Notes: generated by a model from the sequence alone, not told the origin. DNA of 64,000 bases from Roseateles_B sp041906185 (GCA_041906185.1 JAYRJQ010000013.1:106957-170956); one strand, 5' to 3'; shown: positions 36,408-47,032, counted from the stretch's first letter. Numbers and translations are program-made.

Positions 36408-36794
36408 TCGATGGGCACTCACAGCGAGAACGCCAACCTGCGTGGTCGAGCTCGATGAGCCGACGCGAAGCGTAGGGGCTGGCCGACGAGCCCGATCCGG
36501 CGTCACCTCTGGCGACACCGGGGAAGCCCATGATCGGCACCTCAGCCCCATGGATCAGGCATGCCGCCTCGGTCAAGGCCCCTGTGCCTCGCACAGCGCC
36601 GTGACGTGGTCTTGCGGTGCCCGCTTGACACCTGCGAGGTGCATCCTGCCATCGGGCGTGCGCACCGCCGTCGCCCCCGAGGATGAGGGTCATCGCTTCG
36701 GCAAGCGAGGATGGCCGGGCGCTATAGTCCGGCCGCATTCACGAGCGGTTACATCCGTCCGCCCGCCCTCCTACCCCGTCACTTCCATGCCCCG
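36408..36794. other. Intergenic region, no gene seen
   Basis: About 390 bp without a supportable gene. TATAGT at 36722-36727 may be a -10 element for the next gene; no matching -35 is convincing. Confidence 0.4.
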
Positions 36795-37292
36795 ATGAAC
36801 CGCTCTGCTCGCCCCTTCTCACTCGCTCTGGCCGCGCTGATGCTGCTGTGGGCCGCCCTTGCCCCCGCATGGGCGCAGTCGGGTGGCAAGGCGCCGGAGG
36901 TCTACCGCTGCGTGAACGAGCGCGGTGAGGCCTACTTCCAGGTGGGCGAGTGCCCGAAGAGCGCGCTCATCTACCGCGAGGCGGCCAGCGCGCCTCGGGA
37001 CGGCACGCCCCGCCGGGACGTCACGCCGGGCCGGGACGTGGCACCCACCACCCCGGGTCTGGTGGAGGCGGTGCCCGGCGTGAACGGGCTGCCCGCCGGG
37101 GGTGCCCCGGCGCTGGGCCCGGACCGCGAGGAGCAGCTTCGTCGCCGTGCCAGTCTCAAGATGCTCCGCACCTTCATGTTCGGCCTGGTCTTCGGCGTGG
37201 TGGCGAAGTTCAGGGACCGCTCGTTCTTCGTCTGGTTCCTGATCGGGGTCGCCGTCGAGTTCGCCCTGGTCGGCGCCGCCGTCTTCAACTGA
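36795..37292 (+). CDS. Exported DUF4124-like protein with C-terminal membrane helices
   Basis: A 165-residue protein. The signal peptide ends at PAWA. A DUF4124-like segment (VYRCVNERGEAYFQVGECP) follows, then an Arg/Pro-rich linker and a hydrophobic C-terminal region (MFGLVFGVVAKFRDRSFFVWF and LIGVAVEFALVGAAVF). Function unknown. A second DUF4124 gene lies at 40105-40608. No clear ribosome-binding site precedes ATG 36795. Confidence 0.65.
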   Translation: MNRSARPFSLALAALMLLWAALAPAWAQSGGKAPEVYRCVNERGEAYFQVGECPKSALIYREAASAPRDGTPRRDVTPGRDVAPTTPGLVEAVPGVNGLPAGGAPALGPDREEQLRRRASLKMLRTFMFGLVFGVVAKFRDRSFFVWFLIGVAVEFALVGAAVFN

Positions 37293-37666
37293 CCCTCGCG
37301 GGGCGCCCGTGTTCCACGGGTCCCGTGCTGTCGCGCCTCCTGGCCGTCGCGAAGGATGCCTCGGACTGATGTGACACGGACTGCGTATGGGCAACGGGCC
37401 TGCGGCATCCATCATCGACGTCGCCGTCAAGCCGGCGTCGTGTCAGGACCGACTGCCGAGTGCTCGGGCAGGTGCGTGGCGGACATGCCGGGGACGCGTG
37501 GCCAGGTGTTCAGGAACTCGCGGTTCTGAACTGCTGCGCCCACGCCGTCTGCGTCGACTGGGTGAGGATCTGCGGATCCTACGGCTGCAGGGGCCTCAGG
37601 CAATCCCATCTGGCATTAAGCCGAAGGCAGCAGCACTCGCCTTGGCCTCGAGCGTGTTACCCACGA
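37293..37666. other. Intergenic region, no gene seen
   Basis: About 375 bp between the DUF4124-like gene and the terminator of the PEP-CTERM gene. I looked for a tRNA or small RNA (no T-loop GTTCGA motif) and found none. Confidence 0.5.
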
Positions 37667-37692
37667 AAAGAGCCCGCATCAGCGGGCTCTTT
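37667..37692. terminator. Bidirectional terminator after the PEP-CTERM gene
   Basis: AAAGAGCCCGC and GCGGGCTCTTT pair around ATCA. On the minus strand the stem is followed by TTTCGTGG, and on the plus strand by GCTTG. It serves mainly the minus-strand gene ending at 37715. Confidence 0.85.
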
Positions 37693-37714
37693 GCTTGAGG
37701 CAGGCAGCGAACGA

Positions 37715-38308
37715 TCAGGCGCGCTTGCGGCTGCGGCGGGCCAGACCGGCGGCAGCCACGGCCACAGCCAGCAGGCTCAGGGCGGCGGGTTCCGGCACGG
37801 CCTGGCCGGCGGTGCCGATCTGCACGTTGTCCACCAGGCCTTCAGTCACATCGGCCGTGACGCGGATGGCGTCGAAGGCAATGCCGCTGAAGCCCAGGAA
37901 GGCGGTGTTGGCGTTGTCGTAGGTCACGGCCTGGGAGAACGATTCCACGACGGTGTTGCCCAGCAGTGCTTCCACCAGCACGGTGGTCGGGTTCTTGGCG
38001 TAGCCGAAGGCCGCGGCCGTGACCACCTTGCTGAAGCTCAGCACGAAGGGGACGGTGGTCGACACGCCGATGTAGTCGCCATTGATGCCGGGGAAGGGCG
38101 AGTTGCCCTGGCTGTTGTAGTGGTGGCCGCTGGTGGTCACGCCGAAGCCGGCGAACTGGTTCGTGATCAGCGTGCCGGCAGAGAAGGACACCTCGCTGAA
38201 AGTGATCGTGGTCTCGGGCGCGGTGAGGCCGAAGCTGTTCACGATGGGCGTTGCCTGGGTGCCTGCTGCCAGCAGACCCAGGGCGAGGGCGGAAAGAATG
38301 CGTTTCAT
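37715..38308 (-). CDS. PEP-CTERM sorted exported protein
   Basis: A 197-residue secreted protein. Signal peptide MKRILSALALGLLAAGTQA; beta-rich central part (ITFSEVSFSAGTLITNQFAGF); C-terminal sorting signal VPEPAALSLLAVAVAAAGLARRSRKR, made of the PEP motif, a membrane helix and a basic tail. PEP-CTERM proteins are processed by exosortase (EpsH/XrtA) and often relate to exopolysaccharide or floc formation; no exosortase gene is in this window. GGA precedes ATG 38308. A terminator follows. Confidence 0.93.
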   Translation of the reverse strand: MKRILSALALGLLAAGTQATPIVNSFGLTAPETTITFSEVSFSAGTLITNQFAGFGVTTSGHHYNSQGNSPFPGINGDYIGVSTTVPFVLSFSKVVTAAAFGYAKNPTTVLVEALLGNTVVESFSQAVTYDNANTAFLGFSGIAFDAIRVTADVTEGLVDNVQIGTAGQAVPEPAALSLLAVAVAAAGLARRSRKRA

Positions 38309-38779
38309 GGTGATTCCAGGGAGAGGCCGAAATGATGCCAGGGGGCGACTGTAGGAAGCCGGCTGGCAGTCGTCCACCGACCACTCCCCCACACTCGTGG
38401 GGGCTCACCCTGCCGTGTGTACGGCGCCGCCCAGGCCGGCCCTGCGAGGCGGGACCGCCGCGTCCCTTGCACGCGCGACGGCGGCCCACCTCGATGTGTG
38501 GCGGGGAAATATCTCGATACCTTTTGGCCTTGCGCGCCTCAGGCCGCTTGTGCTTGCAGGGTTTTGATGTGGCTGGCGATGAAAGACCGAGGGAGGGCGC
38601 AGGCATCGCCACCGACGTCGCTATCATCGTGCGGCTTTCGAACGCTAACCTGCCAATACCGTGTGCCCGCGCTTGCGCGAAGCCGGGGGGCGGCCGGCGG
38701 CGCTCGACATCCAGCATCGCCACAGGGAGCTTCTGAGGAGGGGCTCGTGGCGGTGACGATCCCAGACACCGAGGACGCC
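38309..38779. other. Intergenic region between divergent genes, no gene seen
   Basis: About 470 bp holding the promoters of the PEP-CTERM gene and the MalM-like gene. It includes a less GC-rich stretch (38500-38660) that probably carries promoter elements. No small gene or RNA is supportable. A GTG at 38747 with a strong GAGGAGGGG site is an alternative start for the next gene. Confidence 0.4.
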
Positions 38780-39442
38780 ATGCCACTGCGATTCATCCGG
38801 GCCGCCCTGCTGGGCGGCGTCATGCCCTTGCTGGCGGCCTGCGCCGCGAATCCGGCGGACCAGGCCCGCCAGCTCCAGGCGGATCCCCGCTGCTGCACCG
38901 CCTGGCCAGCCCTGGCCGCAGAGCACCTGCTCGGTCCGGCCCCGATGAAGGGGGAGCTGCGCTCCGGCAGCGCCCTCGTGTCGCTTCCGGCGGGCCGAAG
39001 CGCGGCGGACGCCTACCTGCTGCCGGCCGAGGCTCCCGGCCGCGTGCTGGAGCTGACCGCCCTGGTCGGCCCCGGTCTGCTGGGCGCCGCGGACACGGCC
39101 GTCGTCGCGCCGCTGGCGGCCACTTTTCTCGACCGCAACGGGCAACCCATCGTCGCCGCTGCCGACAGCGGCTACCTGGCCGCGAACGGCGGCCTCGCCG
39201 ACGCCTTCCTCGTGAGCCGCCAGTACCGCGTGCCGGCCGGGGCGAGCCGCGTGGTCGTGCACGCCGACCCGGCGAAGTTCGGCACCGTCCAGGTCCTGGA
39301 CTACGGCGCGCCGAACCTCATGCGACCCGCCAGCGGCGTCTACGTATCCTTCAAGGGCCGTGAGACCGTCAAGGCGCAGTGGACGGTGTTCGGCGCCTAT
39401 ACCGTGGCCCTGCGGGGCGCGGCCGCGGGCGCGGGGCGCTGA
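38780..39442 (+). CDS. MalM-like lipoprotein
   Basis: A 220-residue exported lipoprotein (MPLRFIRAALLGGVMPLLAAC). The segments DPRCCTAWPALAA, VSLPAGRSAADAYLLPAEAPG and FLDRNGQPIVAAADSGYLAA resemble MalM (maltose-operon periplasmic protein), whose role is unclear even in E. coli. ATG 38780 gives a clean signal; GTG 38747 has the stronger Shine-Dalgarno but puts acidic residues before the signal. No maltose genes are near. The stop overlaps the start of the next gene. Confidence 0.6.
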   Translation: MPLRFIRAALLGGVMPLLAACAANPADQARQLQADPRCCTAWPALAAEHLLGPAPMKGELRSGSALVSLPAGRSAADAYLLPAEAPGRVLELTALVGPGLLGAADTAVVAPLAATFLDRNGQPIVAAADSGYLAANGGLADAFLVSRQYRVPAGASRVVVHADPAKFGTVQVLDYGAPNLMRPASGVYVSFKGRETVKAQWTVFGAYTVALRGAAAGAGR

Positions 39443-39924
39443 TGCCCGCGGGCTCGGTGGTGGCATGGCGGGCGCCGATGGGCGTCGGCCCCCTGGCGCG
39501 CGGCAGTTCCCGGGCGGTGGCGGTCCTGCGGCGGTTGATGGGCGGCCTGCTTCTGGCTGCGGCCGTGTGGCCCGCCGGCGCGTGGGCGGAACAGCTCATT
39601 GCCTACGAACCTGCCGTGACCACCCTGACCGGCACGCTGGCGGGCGGGTGGTTCGCCCATCCCAACGGCCAGCGCGTGCGCTTCTGGTTCGTGAAGCTGC
39701 GCGAACCCGTGGGCGTGCGGGCCGATCCCGCCAATCCCGTCAATGGGGATGCCAACGGCGTCCGCGAGATCCAGCTCTACTCGGCGGACGCCGCCCTGCG
39801 CCGCCAGCTCGACCGCCGGCTGGGCCAGCGCGTGGCGCTCGCCGGGGCGGTGTTCCACGGCCACACTGCCTGGCATGTGCGGACCCTGGTGATGGCCGTG
39901 TCGAGCGTCCGGCGTTCGGGCTGA
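39442..39924 (+). CDS. Exported DUF4431-like protein
   Basis: A 160-residue protein. Signal peptide RRLMGGLLLAAAVWPAGAWA, then a small beta-domain: TLTGTLAGGWF, RFWFVKLREPV, VREIQLYS and VALAGAVFHGHTAWHVRTL. This matches the DUF4431 pattern. ATG 39442 overlaps the previous stop (TGATG); ATG 39478 is an alternative. Probably periplasmic and translated with the MalM-like lipoprotein. Function unknown. Confidence 0.65.
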   Translation: MPAGSVVAWRAPMGVGPLARGSSRAVAVLRRLMGGLLLAAAVWPAGAWAEQLIAYEPAVTTLTGTLAGGWFAHPNGQRVRFWFVKLREPVGVRADPANPVNGDANGVREIQLYSADAALRRQLDRRLGQRVALAGAVFHGHTAWHVRTLVMAVSSVRRSG

Positions 39925-40104
39925 TGGCCTCCCCGCGGTTCGCCTGCGCAGCGGCGTGCCGTGAGGTGCCATTCGTGGAAAACGCCCAGCCCTCTCCCCC
40001 AAGGGTAGGGACTTGCCTCAGGGAATCAGCTGCGGATCCGCGTGACAATCCGCCCTCATGAAACGCGGCTGGCCACGCCATGGCCGGGCGTCTTTGCTGT
40101 TCCT

Positions 40105-40608
40105 ATGCTGCCTACCTCTCTCCCCTTCCTGACCCGGCGCGTGGCCGGCCTGGCCGCTCAGGCCGCCCTGCTGCTGGCCGGGGCCCTGCTGTCGTCCGGC
40201 GCGAGCGCCCAGGTCTACAAGTGCACCGATGCCAGCGGGAAGACGGCCTACCAGTCCCAGCCCTGCCCGGACACGACCAAGAGTGCCCAGCTCGACCTGC
40301 GCTGGACCGCGGCGGCCATGCCGACGTTCTCGGAGTCGTCCTTCAAGTCCGGCAACGTGTCCGTGCCGGAGCTTCGCCAGGCGCTCATCTCCAGTTGCAC
40401 GAACAGTGTGAACACCCGAGGGGACGCCACGCTGCGCCGCCTGGCGTCCACGCAGCCGGGCAAGTTCCGCAGCTTCTGTGACTGCGTGGCGGACCAGTCG
40501 CTGAGCAATGTCGAGCAGCTCAAGAGCATGGCCCTGCGCGGTGACCGTTCGGGACTGGAGCAGCTCGGCCTGCGCGCCGGCCTCAGCTGCGCGTCGCGCC
40601 TGCAGTGA
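40105..40608 (+). CDS. DUF4124-domain exported protein
   Basis: A 167-residue protein. The signal peptide ends LLSSGASA. A DUF4124 domain (QVYKCTDASGKTAYQSQPCPD) follows, then a Cys-containing helical domain (SSCTNSVNTRGDATLRRL; FCDCVADQSLSNVEQLKSM) that resembles small periplasmic helical domains. Four conserved-looking cysteines suggest disulfides. Function unknown. The ribosome-binding site is weak; ATG 40105 was chosen for the signal peptide. Confidence 0.7.
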   Translation: MLPTSLPFLTRRVAGLAAQAALLLAGALLSSGASAQVYKCTDASGKTAYQSQPCPDTTKSAQLDLRWTAAAMPTFSESSFKSGNVSVPELRQALISSCTNSVNTRGDATLRRLASTQPGKFRSFCDCVADQSLSNVEQLKSMALRGDRSGLEQLGLRAGLSCASRLQ

Positions 40609-40695
40609 CGCGAAAGATGCCGGGGGCTCCTCGCACGTCCGCCTGAGACACGCGTGTGAGCCACCATGGCGGGGCGCCGGGAAGGCGCCGCCGCT

Positions 40696-41298
40696 TCAGC
40701 CCCCCAGGCCGCGAAGGCAGGTGCGCACCAGCCAGTCCACGATCTGCGCGTCGGTGTGCGCGCCGCTGGCTCGCATGACGCCGAGCACCGGATCACAGGC
40801 CCGGGCGAAGAGGGTGTAGAGCACCAGCTCCGACGGCAGTGCGGCATCGAGCTGCCCCTGCTGCTGCGCCTCCTCGATCCATGCGCCGAGCAGGTCGGAC
40901 AGCGTGTTCAGGCGGTCCATGTAGGCCGTATCCACGAGCAGCGCCGCCCTCAGGCTCGAGTTCTGCGAGGGCAGGGCAGGCATGCGGCCGCCGAGCTGCT
41001 CGGCATACGTCCAGCGCACGAGGGCCTCCAGCCGTGCCCGCGGCGCCAGCGGCTCCGCCTGCAGGCGCCGCGCCTCCTCGATGGCCCGGTCCAGCACACG
41101 CACCATGGCCGCCGCGGCCAGTTCTTCCTTCGACGTGAAGTGCTTGTAGAGGCTCGCCTTCGCGATGCCGACCTCCGCCACCACCTCGTCCACCGTCATG
41201 GCCTCGAAGCCTTTCTCGGCGAGCAGGCGGTTGACGGACGCCATGATGGCCTCTTCGCGGGCCTGAAGCACCTGATCTCGAAAGCGTGGACGTTGCAT
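40696..41298 (-). CDS. TetR-family transcriptional regulator
   Basis: A 200-residue repressor. The HTH is MTVDEVVAEVGIAKASLYKHFTSKEEL at about residues 34-60. The C-terminal ligand domain is of the TetR_C type (AGPLARL-free, with LVRWTYAEQLGGRMPALPSQ). It is divergent from the fasciclin lipoprotein gene, and the gap contains an operator-like dyad inside the fasciclin promoter, suggesting direct control. Confidence 0.85.
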   Translation of the reverse strand: MQRPRFRDQVLQAREEAIMASVNRLLAEKGFEAMTVDEVVAEVGIAKASLYKHFTSKEELAAAAMVRVLDRAIEEARRLQAEPLAPRARLEALVRWTYAEQLGGRMPALPSQNSSLRAALLVDTAYMDRLNTLSDLLGAWIEEAQQQGQLDAALPSELVLYTLFARACDPVLGVMRASGAHTDAQIVDWLVRTCLRGLGG

Positions 41299-41380
41299 GC
41301 GCCGGATTCTATGCAGCGCGCCGCCATGCAGACCTTGCCGTGTGTAAATGAAACGAATGGTTCATGTAAGAACTGACGTG

Positions 41381-41409
41381 TTGACAACGTGAACTGATGA
41401 GTTCACATT
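41381..41409 (+). promoter_or_regulatory. Promoter with embedded operator upstream of the fasciclin gene
   Basis: A consensus -35 TTGACA (41381-41386) is followed after 17 bp by a weak -10 CACATT (41404-41409). A perfect dyad GTGAACT-GATG-AGTTCAC (41389-41406) fills the spacer. A repressor bound there would block polymerase. A weaker GTTC-N6-GAAC dyad lies at 41360-41373. The divergent TetR gene starts at 41298. Confidence 0.6.
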
Positions 41410-41533
41410 GCGGCCTGTTCAGTTTTGCATCCGCCGGCGGGACACGTCGCCGGCAGGGGCAGGGCGGAACCCGGCGCCTCGGGCGGCCGGCACTTCTCAT
41501 CCACGTCGGACATTCAGGATCAAGGAGAACACG

Positions 41534-42469
41534 ATGCGTAGAACCTCTTGGTGGCACTGGCTGGCCACCGTGTGCATGGCCGCACTGCTGAGTGCCTGCG
41601 GCAGCGGCAGCGACGACAAGGACCCCACGGTGGTGGAGGTCGCTCAGGGCGACCCGCAATTCAGCATCCTGGCGGAGGCGGTGGTGGCGGCTGATCTGGC
41701 CGGCACGCTCTCCGGCACCGGGCCCTTCACCGTCTTCGCTCCGACCAACGACGCCTTCGCCTCGCTGCTGACCGAGCTGGGCGTCACCAAGCAGCAGCTG
41801 CTGGCCGACAAGACGCTGCTGCGCGCGGTGCTGCAGTACCACGTGCTCGGCGCACAGGTGCCCAAGGCCAGCGTGCCGGTGGGCAAGGCCATCACGCCGT
41901 TGCAGGGCGGTATCTTCAAGATCGACAGCACGGCCGGTGGCCTGGTCGTGACGGACGGCCGCAACCGGCAGGCCCGGATCCTCGCCACGGACGTCATGGC
42001 CTCCAACGGCGTGGTGCACGTGATCGACAAGGTGCTGCTGCCGGCCAACAAGACCCTCGTGGCCACGGCGCAGTCCCTGCCGGACTTCAGCATCCTGGTT
42101 GAGGCGGTGGTCGCGGCGGGCCTGGTCGACACCCTCAATGGCAACGGCCCCTTCACCGTCTTCGCGCCCACCAATGCCGCCTTTGCCAAGCTGCTGGCGG
42201 AGCTGGGGGTGAGCAAGGAGCAGCTCCTGGCTGACAAGGCGTTGCTGACCCAGGTGTTGACCTATCACGTGCTGCCGGGGCGCGTGTTGAAGGCGGACGT
42301 GCCGGTCGGCAGTGCCATCACCACGGTGCAGGGCCAGACCTTCACGATCGACAGCACGCTGACCGTCACCGACGGGCGCGGTCGCAAGGCCCGGATTACC
42401 GGCACCGATGTGCTGGCCAGCAACGGCGTGGTCCACGTGCTGGACACCGTCATCCTGCCCAAGCCCTGA
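41534..42469 (+). CDS. Lipoprotein with two fasciclin (FAS1) domains
   Basis: A 311-residue exported lipoprotein with lipobox LLSAC. Two tandem FAS1 domains share DFSILVEAVVAAGLVDTLNG, then GPFTVFAPTNAAF, and end in ASNGVVHVLDTVILP. FAS1 domains mediate adhesion or matrix binding at the cell surface. The two domains are close in sequence, suggesting internal duplication. AAGGAG precedes ATG 41534. Probably controlled by the divergent TetR repressor. Confidence 0.95.
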   Translation: MRRTSWWHWLATVCMAALLSACGSGSDDKDPTVVEVAQGDPQFSILAEAVVAADLAGTLSGTGPFTVFAPTNDAFASLLTELGVTKQQLLADKTLLRAVLQYHVLGAQVPKASVPVGKAITPLQGGIFKIDSTAGGLVVTDGRNRQARILATDVMASNGVVHVIDKVLLPANKTLVATAQSLPDFSILVEAVVAAGLVDTLNGNGPFTVFAPTNAAFAKLLAELGVSKEQLLADKALLTQVLTYHVLPGRVLKADVPVGSAITTVQGQTFTIDSTLTVTDGRGRKARITGTDVLASNGVVHVLDTVILPKP

Positions 42470-42719
42470 GCGCGGCTCGGCCCGGAGCGGAGGTGGCGAG
42501 GTTGCTCGCCGCGCCGCGTCCGGGCCGACCAGCAGGTCCGCCGGGATGGCGGATGTGCTGCGCCGGCTTGTCCCACAAACAGGGGCGTGTGGCGAGGAGC
42601 GAGCCGGCACAATCGTTGCCGGCGCCTGCCGAGGCCGCCGGCTGCGTCACCCGACGTGGGCCGCGGTCGCGCAGGCTCGGTGCATTCCGAAGACTGACGA
42701 GACAGACTGAGCGACCGGC

Positions 42720-43112
42720 ATGGACCCCAGCGATCCGACCTCTCCGTCGCCCTGCCGCCTGGGCCGGGCCGCGGCGCGGTCGCGCCCGTCACGCAAGACC
42801 TGGCCCCAGCGTCTGCGGGCGGCCTGGAACGGAGGCGTGCCGGCCGTGCTGCTGCTGGCCGCCTGGATGCTGAACCCGGACGAGGGGCAGCACCGGGATA
42901 CCTTGCGGGCGGCTGTCGAGGCCGGCCACCCGGTTAGCGCGGGCTTTGCGGCCCACGAGCGCGCGGCGCCTCCGGTGCGTTACCAGAGCCTCGTCGTGTG
43001 TTCGGTCACCCAGCACCGCCAGGGGCTCACGACGCTCGGCGCCTTCGGGCATGTCGTGCCCTTCGGGAAGCGCCGGCACGGCGCGGCGGCCGCGAGTTCC
43101 GCGGCGCCGTAG
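42720..43112 (+). CDS. Hypothetical protein with one membrane helix
   Basis: A 130-residue protein with a basic N-terminus, one hydrophobic segment (GGVPAVLLLAAWMLNP), then a small domain (EGQHRDTLRAAVEAGHP; YQSLVVCSVTQHRQGLTTLG; FGHVVPFG). This looks like a type-II-oriented periplasmic domain. I recognise no family with confidence. No ribosome-binding site is obvious. Confidence 0.5.
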   Translation: MDPSDPTSPSPCRLGRAAARSRPSRKTWPQRLRAAWNGGVPAVLLLAAWMLNPDEGQHRDTLRAAVEAGHPVSAGFAAHERAAPPVRYQSLVVCSVTQHRQGLTTLGAFGHVVPFGKRRHGAAAASSAAP

Positions 43113-43175
43113 CGCCCTGACACGGGCCGCCCCAGGGAGGCGGCCCCGCAGCCGGGCTCGCCGATCACGCCGCGC

Positions 43176-44351
43176 TCAGCGCACGAAGCGCGCATCCACG
43201 CTGATGATGGAGAGGTCCGCAAAATCGAGCCCGCTGTGGTCCGTGGGGCTGTAGCTGAGCTCCAGGCCACCGAGGTCCACCTTGCGCAGGCCCTCGAGTG
43301 CGGCGGCAATCTTGTCGCGGGTGAAGTTGGGGGCCGCCTGACGCAGGGCCTCGGTCAGCACCTTGGCCGCCGCGAAGCCCTCCAGCACCGCGGGAGAGAG
43401 CTCGTCCAGCCCCTTGGCCTTGCCAAGCTTGAGCGCCTCCTGCACCAGGGGGTACTTCACGGCCCGCTCGCCCGGGAACACCTGCGTCACGATGACGCCC
43501 CGGCTGGACTCCCCGAGCTGCTTGATGAAGCCGGCGGAGGCGTTGTTGGAGAGCGTGATCACCTGCGCGCTGGAGCCGGCCGCGCGCAGCGCCTTGACGC
43601 CCTCGGCGACGACGACGCTCGAGCCGATCCACATCACCGCCTGGGCCTCGGCCTTCATGATCGCCGGCACCAGCGTGGCGTAGGCCGGCTTCTCGCGGTC
43701 GGCCTTGAGCACGGCCGCCGGCTGCAGCTTCGCCTTGGCGAAGGCCTTGTTGGCGCCCTCGAGCGCGTCGCGGCCGAAGGAGTCGTCCACATGCACGACG
43801 GCGATGCGCGTGGTGCCCATGGAGTGCAGGTGCTCGATGCCCTTCTCGGCCTCGCGCTGGTAGGGGGCGCGCACGTTGAACACATAACGCTGCACGGGGT
43901 TGTGCAGCAGCATGGCGCCGGTGGAGGGCGCCACCAGCGCGATGCCGTTCTGCTGCAGCAGCGGCAGGATGGCCTCGGTGTGCGGCGTGCCGCGGTTCAT
44001 GAAGAGCACCGCCGCCTTCTTCTGCTCGATCAGCACCTTGGCGTTGGCGGCGGCCTTCTGGACGTCGAACTCGTCATCGAGCGTGATCAGCTGGATCTTC
44101 TCGCCCTTGATGCCGCCCTGGGCATTGACGTGGTCGATCCACAGTCGGGCACCCGTGAGCGCCTCCTTCACCGTGGCGGCCGCCGGACCCGTGACGCCGA
44201 TGGTCTGCCCGACCACGATGTCCGCCCGGGCCGGCTGGGCCAGCGCACCCACCAGCGTGAGGCACAGGGCGCCGCAGACGGCGCTCGTCATCGCGCCCAG
44301 GCGAGCGGTGGCCGAGGCAAGGGCAGGGGCCCGGGGGCGGGATAGCTTCAT
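43176..44351 (-). CDS. ABC transporter substrate-binding protein (Leu/Ile/Val type)
   Basis: A 391-residue periplasmic protein. The signal peptide ends QPARA, then DIVVGQTIGVTGPAAATVKEAL, then GARLWIDHVNAQGGIKG, the standard opening of Peripla_BP_6 (LivJ/UrtA-like) receptors. VHVDDSFGRDALEG and ITLSNNASAGF are typical internal blocks. No permease or ATPase genes adjoin it, so it is an orphan receptor, as is common in Burkholderiales. The ligand is unknown (amino acids, urea or aromatic acids are family ligands). Confidence 0.9.
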   Translation of the reverse strand: MKLSRPRAPALASATARLGAMTSAVCGALCLTLVGALAQPARADIVVGQTIGVTGPAAATVKEALTGARLWIDHVNAQGGIKGEKIQLITLDDEFDVQKAAANAKVLIEQKKAAVLFMNRGTPHTEAILPLLQQNGIALVAPSTGAMLLHNPVQRYVFNVRAPYQREAEKGIEHLHSMGTTRIAVVHVDDSFGRDALEGANKAFAKAKLQPAAVLKADREKPAYATLVPAIMKAEAQAVMWIGSSVVVAEGVKALRAAGSSAQVITLSNNASAGFIKQLGESSRGVIVTQVFPGERAVKYPLVQEALKLGKAKGLDELSPAVLEGFAAAKVLTEALRQAAPNFTRDKIAAALEGLRKVDLGGLELSYSPTDHSGLDFADLSIISVDARFVR

Positions 44352-44639
44352 GGTGTGTCTCCGTCGTGGCGCCGCGGCTCGGGTGGGGCGGCTGCTGGGT
44401 CAGGGGTGCGCAGGGCAGGCCGGGGGCGCCGGGCCGCTCGTGGGGGCCGCGCTGTCGGCATGTGCCGGGCATCCTAGCGTGGCAGACACACAGTGACACG
44501 GGTTTTCCATGAGACGCGTCCTCACAGGGCGGGAGATTGCGAGGTATTCCGCTGAAGTCACCGACTGTTACCAGGGCGGCCTCCCGTGAGCGCGGTGACG
44601 ACGGGACTTGGCGAGGCGGTGGGGGAGCGCCGGGCCGCC

Positions 44640-45602
44640 TCAGCGGACCGATGCTGGCGCGGACATCGCGGACGTTGCGGAAGGTGGCGGCGGTGGGGAG
44701 GGTGAAGAAGGCGCGGCGCTGGCCGGCGCTGCCGCGGGCGCTGGGGCCAGGATTACCTCGGGGGGCTCCAGCAGGCGCAGGCAGTCCCGCGAGCGGTGCG
44801 TCTTGCGGCACGCCTCCCACCGCGCATCCGCCGCGCGGGTGGTGGGGGCGTCGCAATGGGGGCCCCGCTGCCGTGCGCAGGCCTCCCGGCCCGCCCGGTA
44901 GACGAGGTCGATCCAACGACCGGTGGCCGCGATGTCCCGGGCGCGGGCCACGCGCCCGGCCTCGAACAAGAGCGGCTCGGGCGCTGTCTCCGGCGGCGCC
45001 CAATGCTGGCCCTGGTCACTGGACCGGAAGACGAGGAACTGCTCGTAGCCATTGGGCTGGCCAAACTCCATGAGGTAGTGGCCGTCCTGCACGCCGAAGC
45101 GGGCTTCGCTGGGCACGACGAGCTGGTCGACCACCCGCGCCGACCGGGGCGGATCGCGGTAGGGGTGGCGGTTGTCGGAGAAGGTGCGCCCGTCGTCCTC
45201 GCTGGTGACGAGCCAGTGCTGCGACCAGCGCGACGGGCCCTCGACGCGGCCGTAGGCGGTGCTGCCGTAGAGCGTGGTGCCCGAGCGGCCATAGCGCTCG
45301 CAGCGAGGCTGGTCGTCGCGGAAGGGCAGCACCGAGGTGCGGCCGTCGCGGTGCCGGTACGTCACCTGATAGGCCCAGCGAAGGGTGTTCGGCGGCGTCG
45401 TGCTGTGGAACATGAACAGCTTGTGCAGCTGCACGCCCCCATGCCGGCCGTCGAACTCGAACGAGCCGCCGTCGGGCAAGGGGCAGCGAAGCTGTTCCCC
45501 GGCGGGTGCCGGGACCGTGGTGCCGAGCAGCAGGGCCGCCGCGGCGAGACGGGCCAGAGGCGCTCGCAGGCGCGGCGTCCCCCTTGTTTCCAGGCCCGCC
45601 AT
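44640..45602 (-). CDS. Exported protein with BNR/Asp-box (sialidase-like) repeats
   Basis: A 320-residue protein with signal peptide LARLAAAALLLGTTVPAPAG. Two Asp-box-like motifs are visible: SEDDGRTF and SSDQGQHW, which suggest a beta-propeller. The C-terminus is a Ser/Pro/Ala-rich tail. It begins 2 bp after the TAXI gene stop on the same strand, so both are co-transcribed. No sialidase catalytic set (Arg triad, Tyr) is assigned, so an enzymatic role is not claimed. Confidence 0.6.
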   Translation of the reverse strand: MAGLETRGTPRLRAPLARLAAAALLLGTTVPAPAGEQLRCPLPDGGSFEFDGRHGGVQLHKLFMFHSTTPPNTLRWAYQVTYRHRDGRTSVLPFRDDQPRCERYGRSGTTLYGSTAYGRVEGPSRWSQHWLVTSEDDGRTFSDNRHPYRDPPRSARVVDQLVVPSEARFGVQDGHYLMEFGQPNGYEQFLVFRSSDQGQHWAPPETAPEPLLFEAGRVARARDIAATGRWIDLVYRAGREACARQRGPHCDAPTTRAADARWEACRKTHRSRDCLRLLEPPEVILAPAPAAAPASAAPSSPSPPPPPSATSAMSAPASVR

Positions 45603-45604
45603 GA

Positions 45605-47032
<1,428 letters not shown>

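Noticed and set aside
37480..37620. Possible tRNA or small RNA gene in the GC-poorer gap before the PEP-CTERM gene
   Set aside because: No T-loop GTTCGA motif, no acceptor stem pairing, no CCA.
44640..45602. Functional sialidase
   Set aside because: Only two Asp-box-like motifs are visible; the catalytic Arg triad and Tyr/Glu pair could not be identified.
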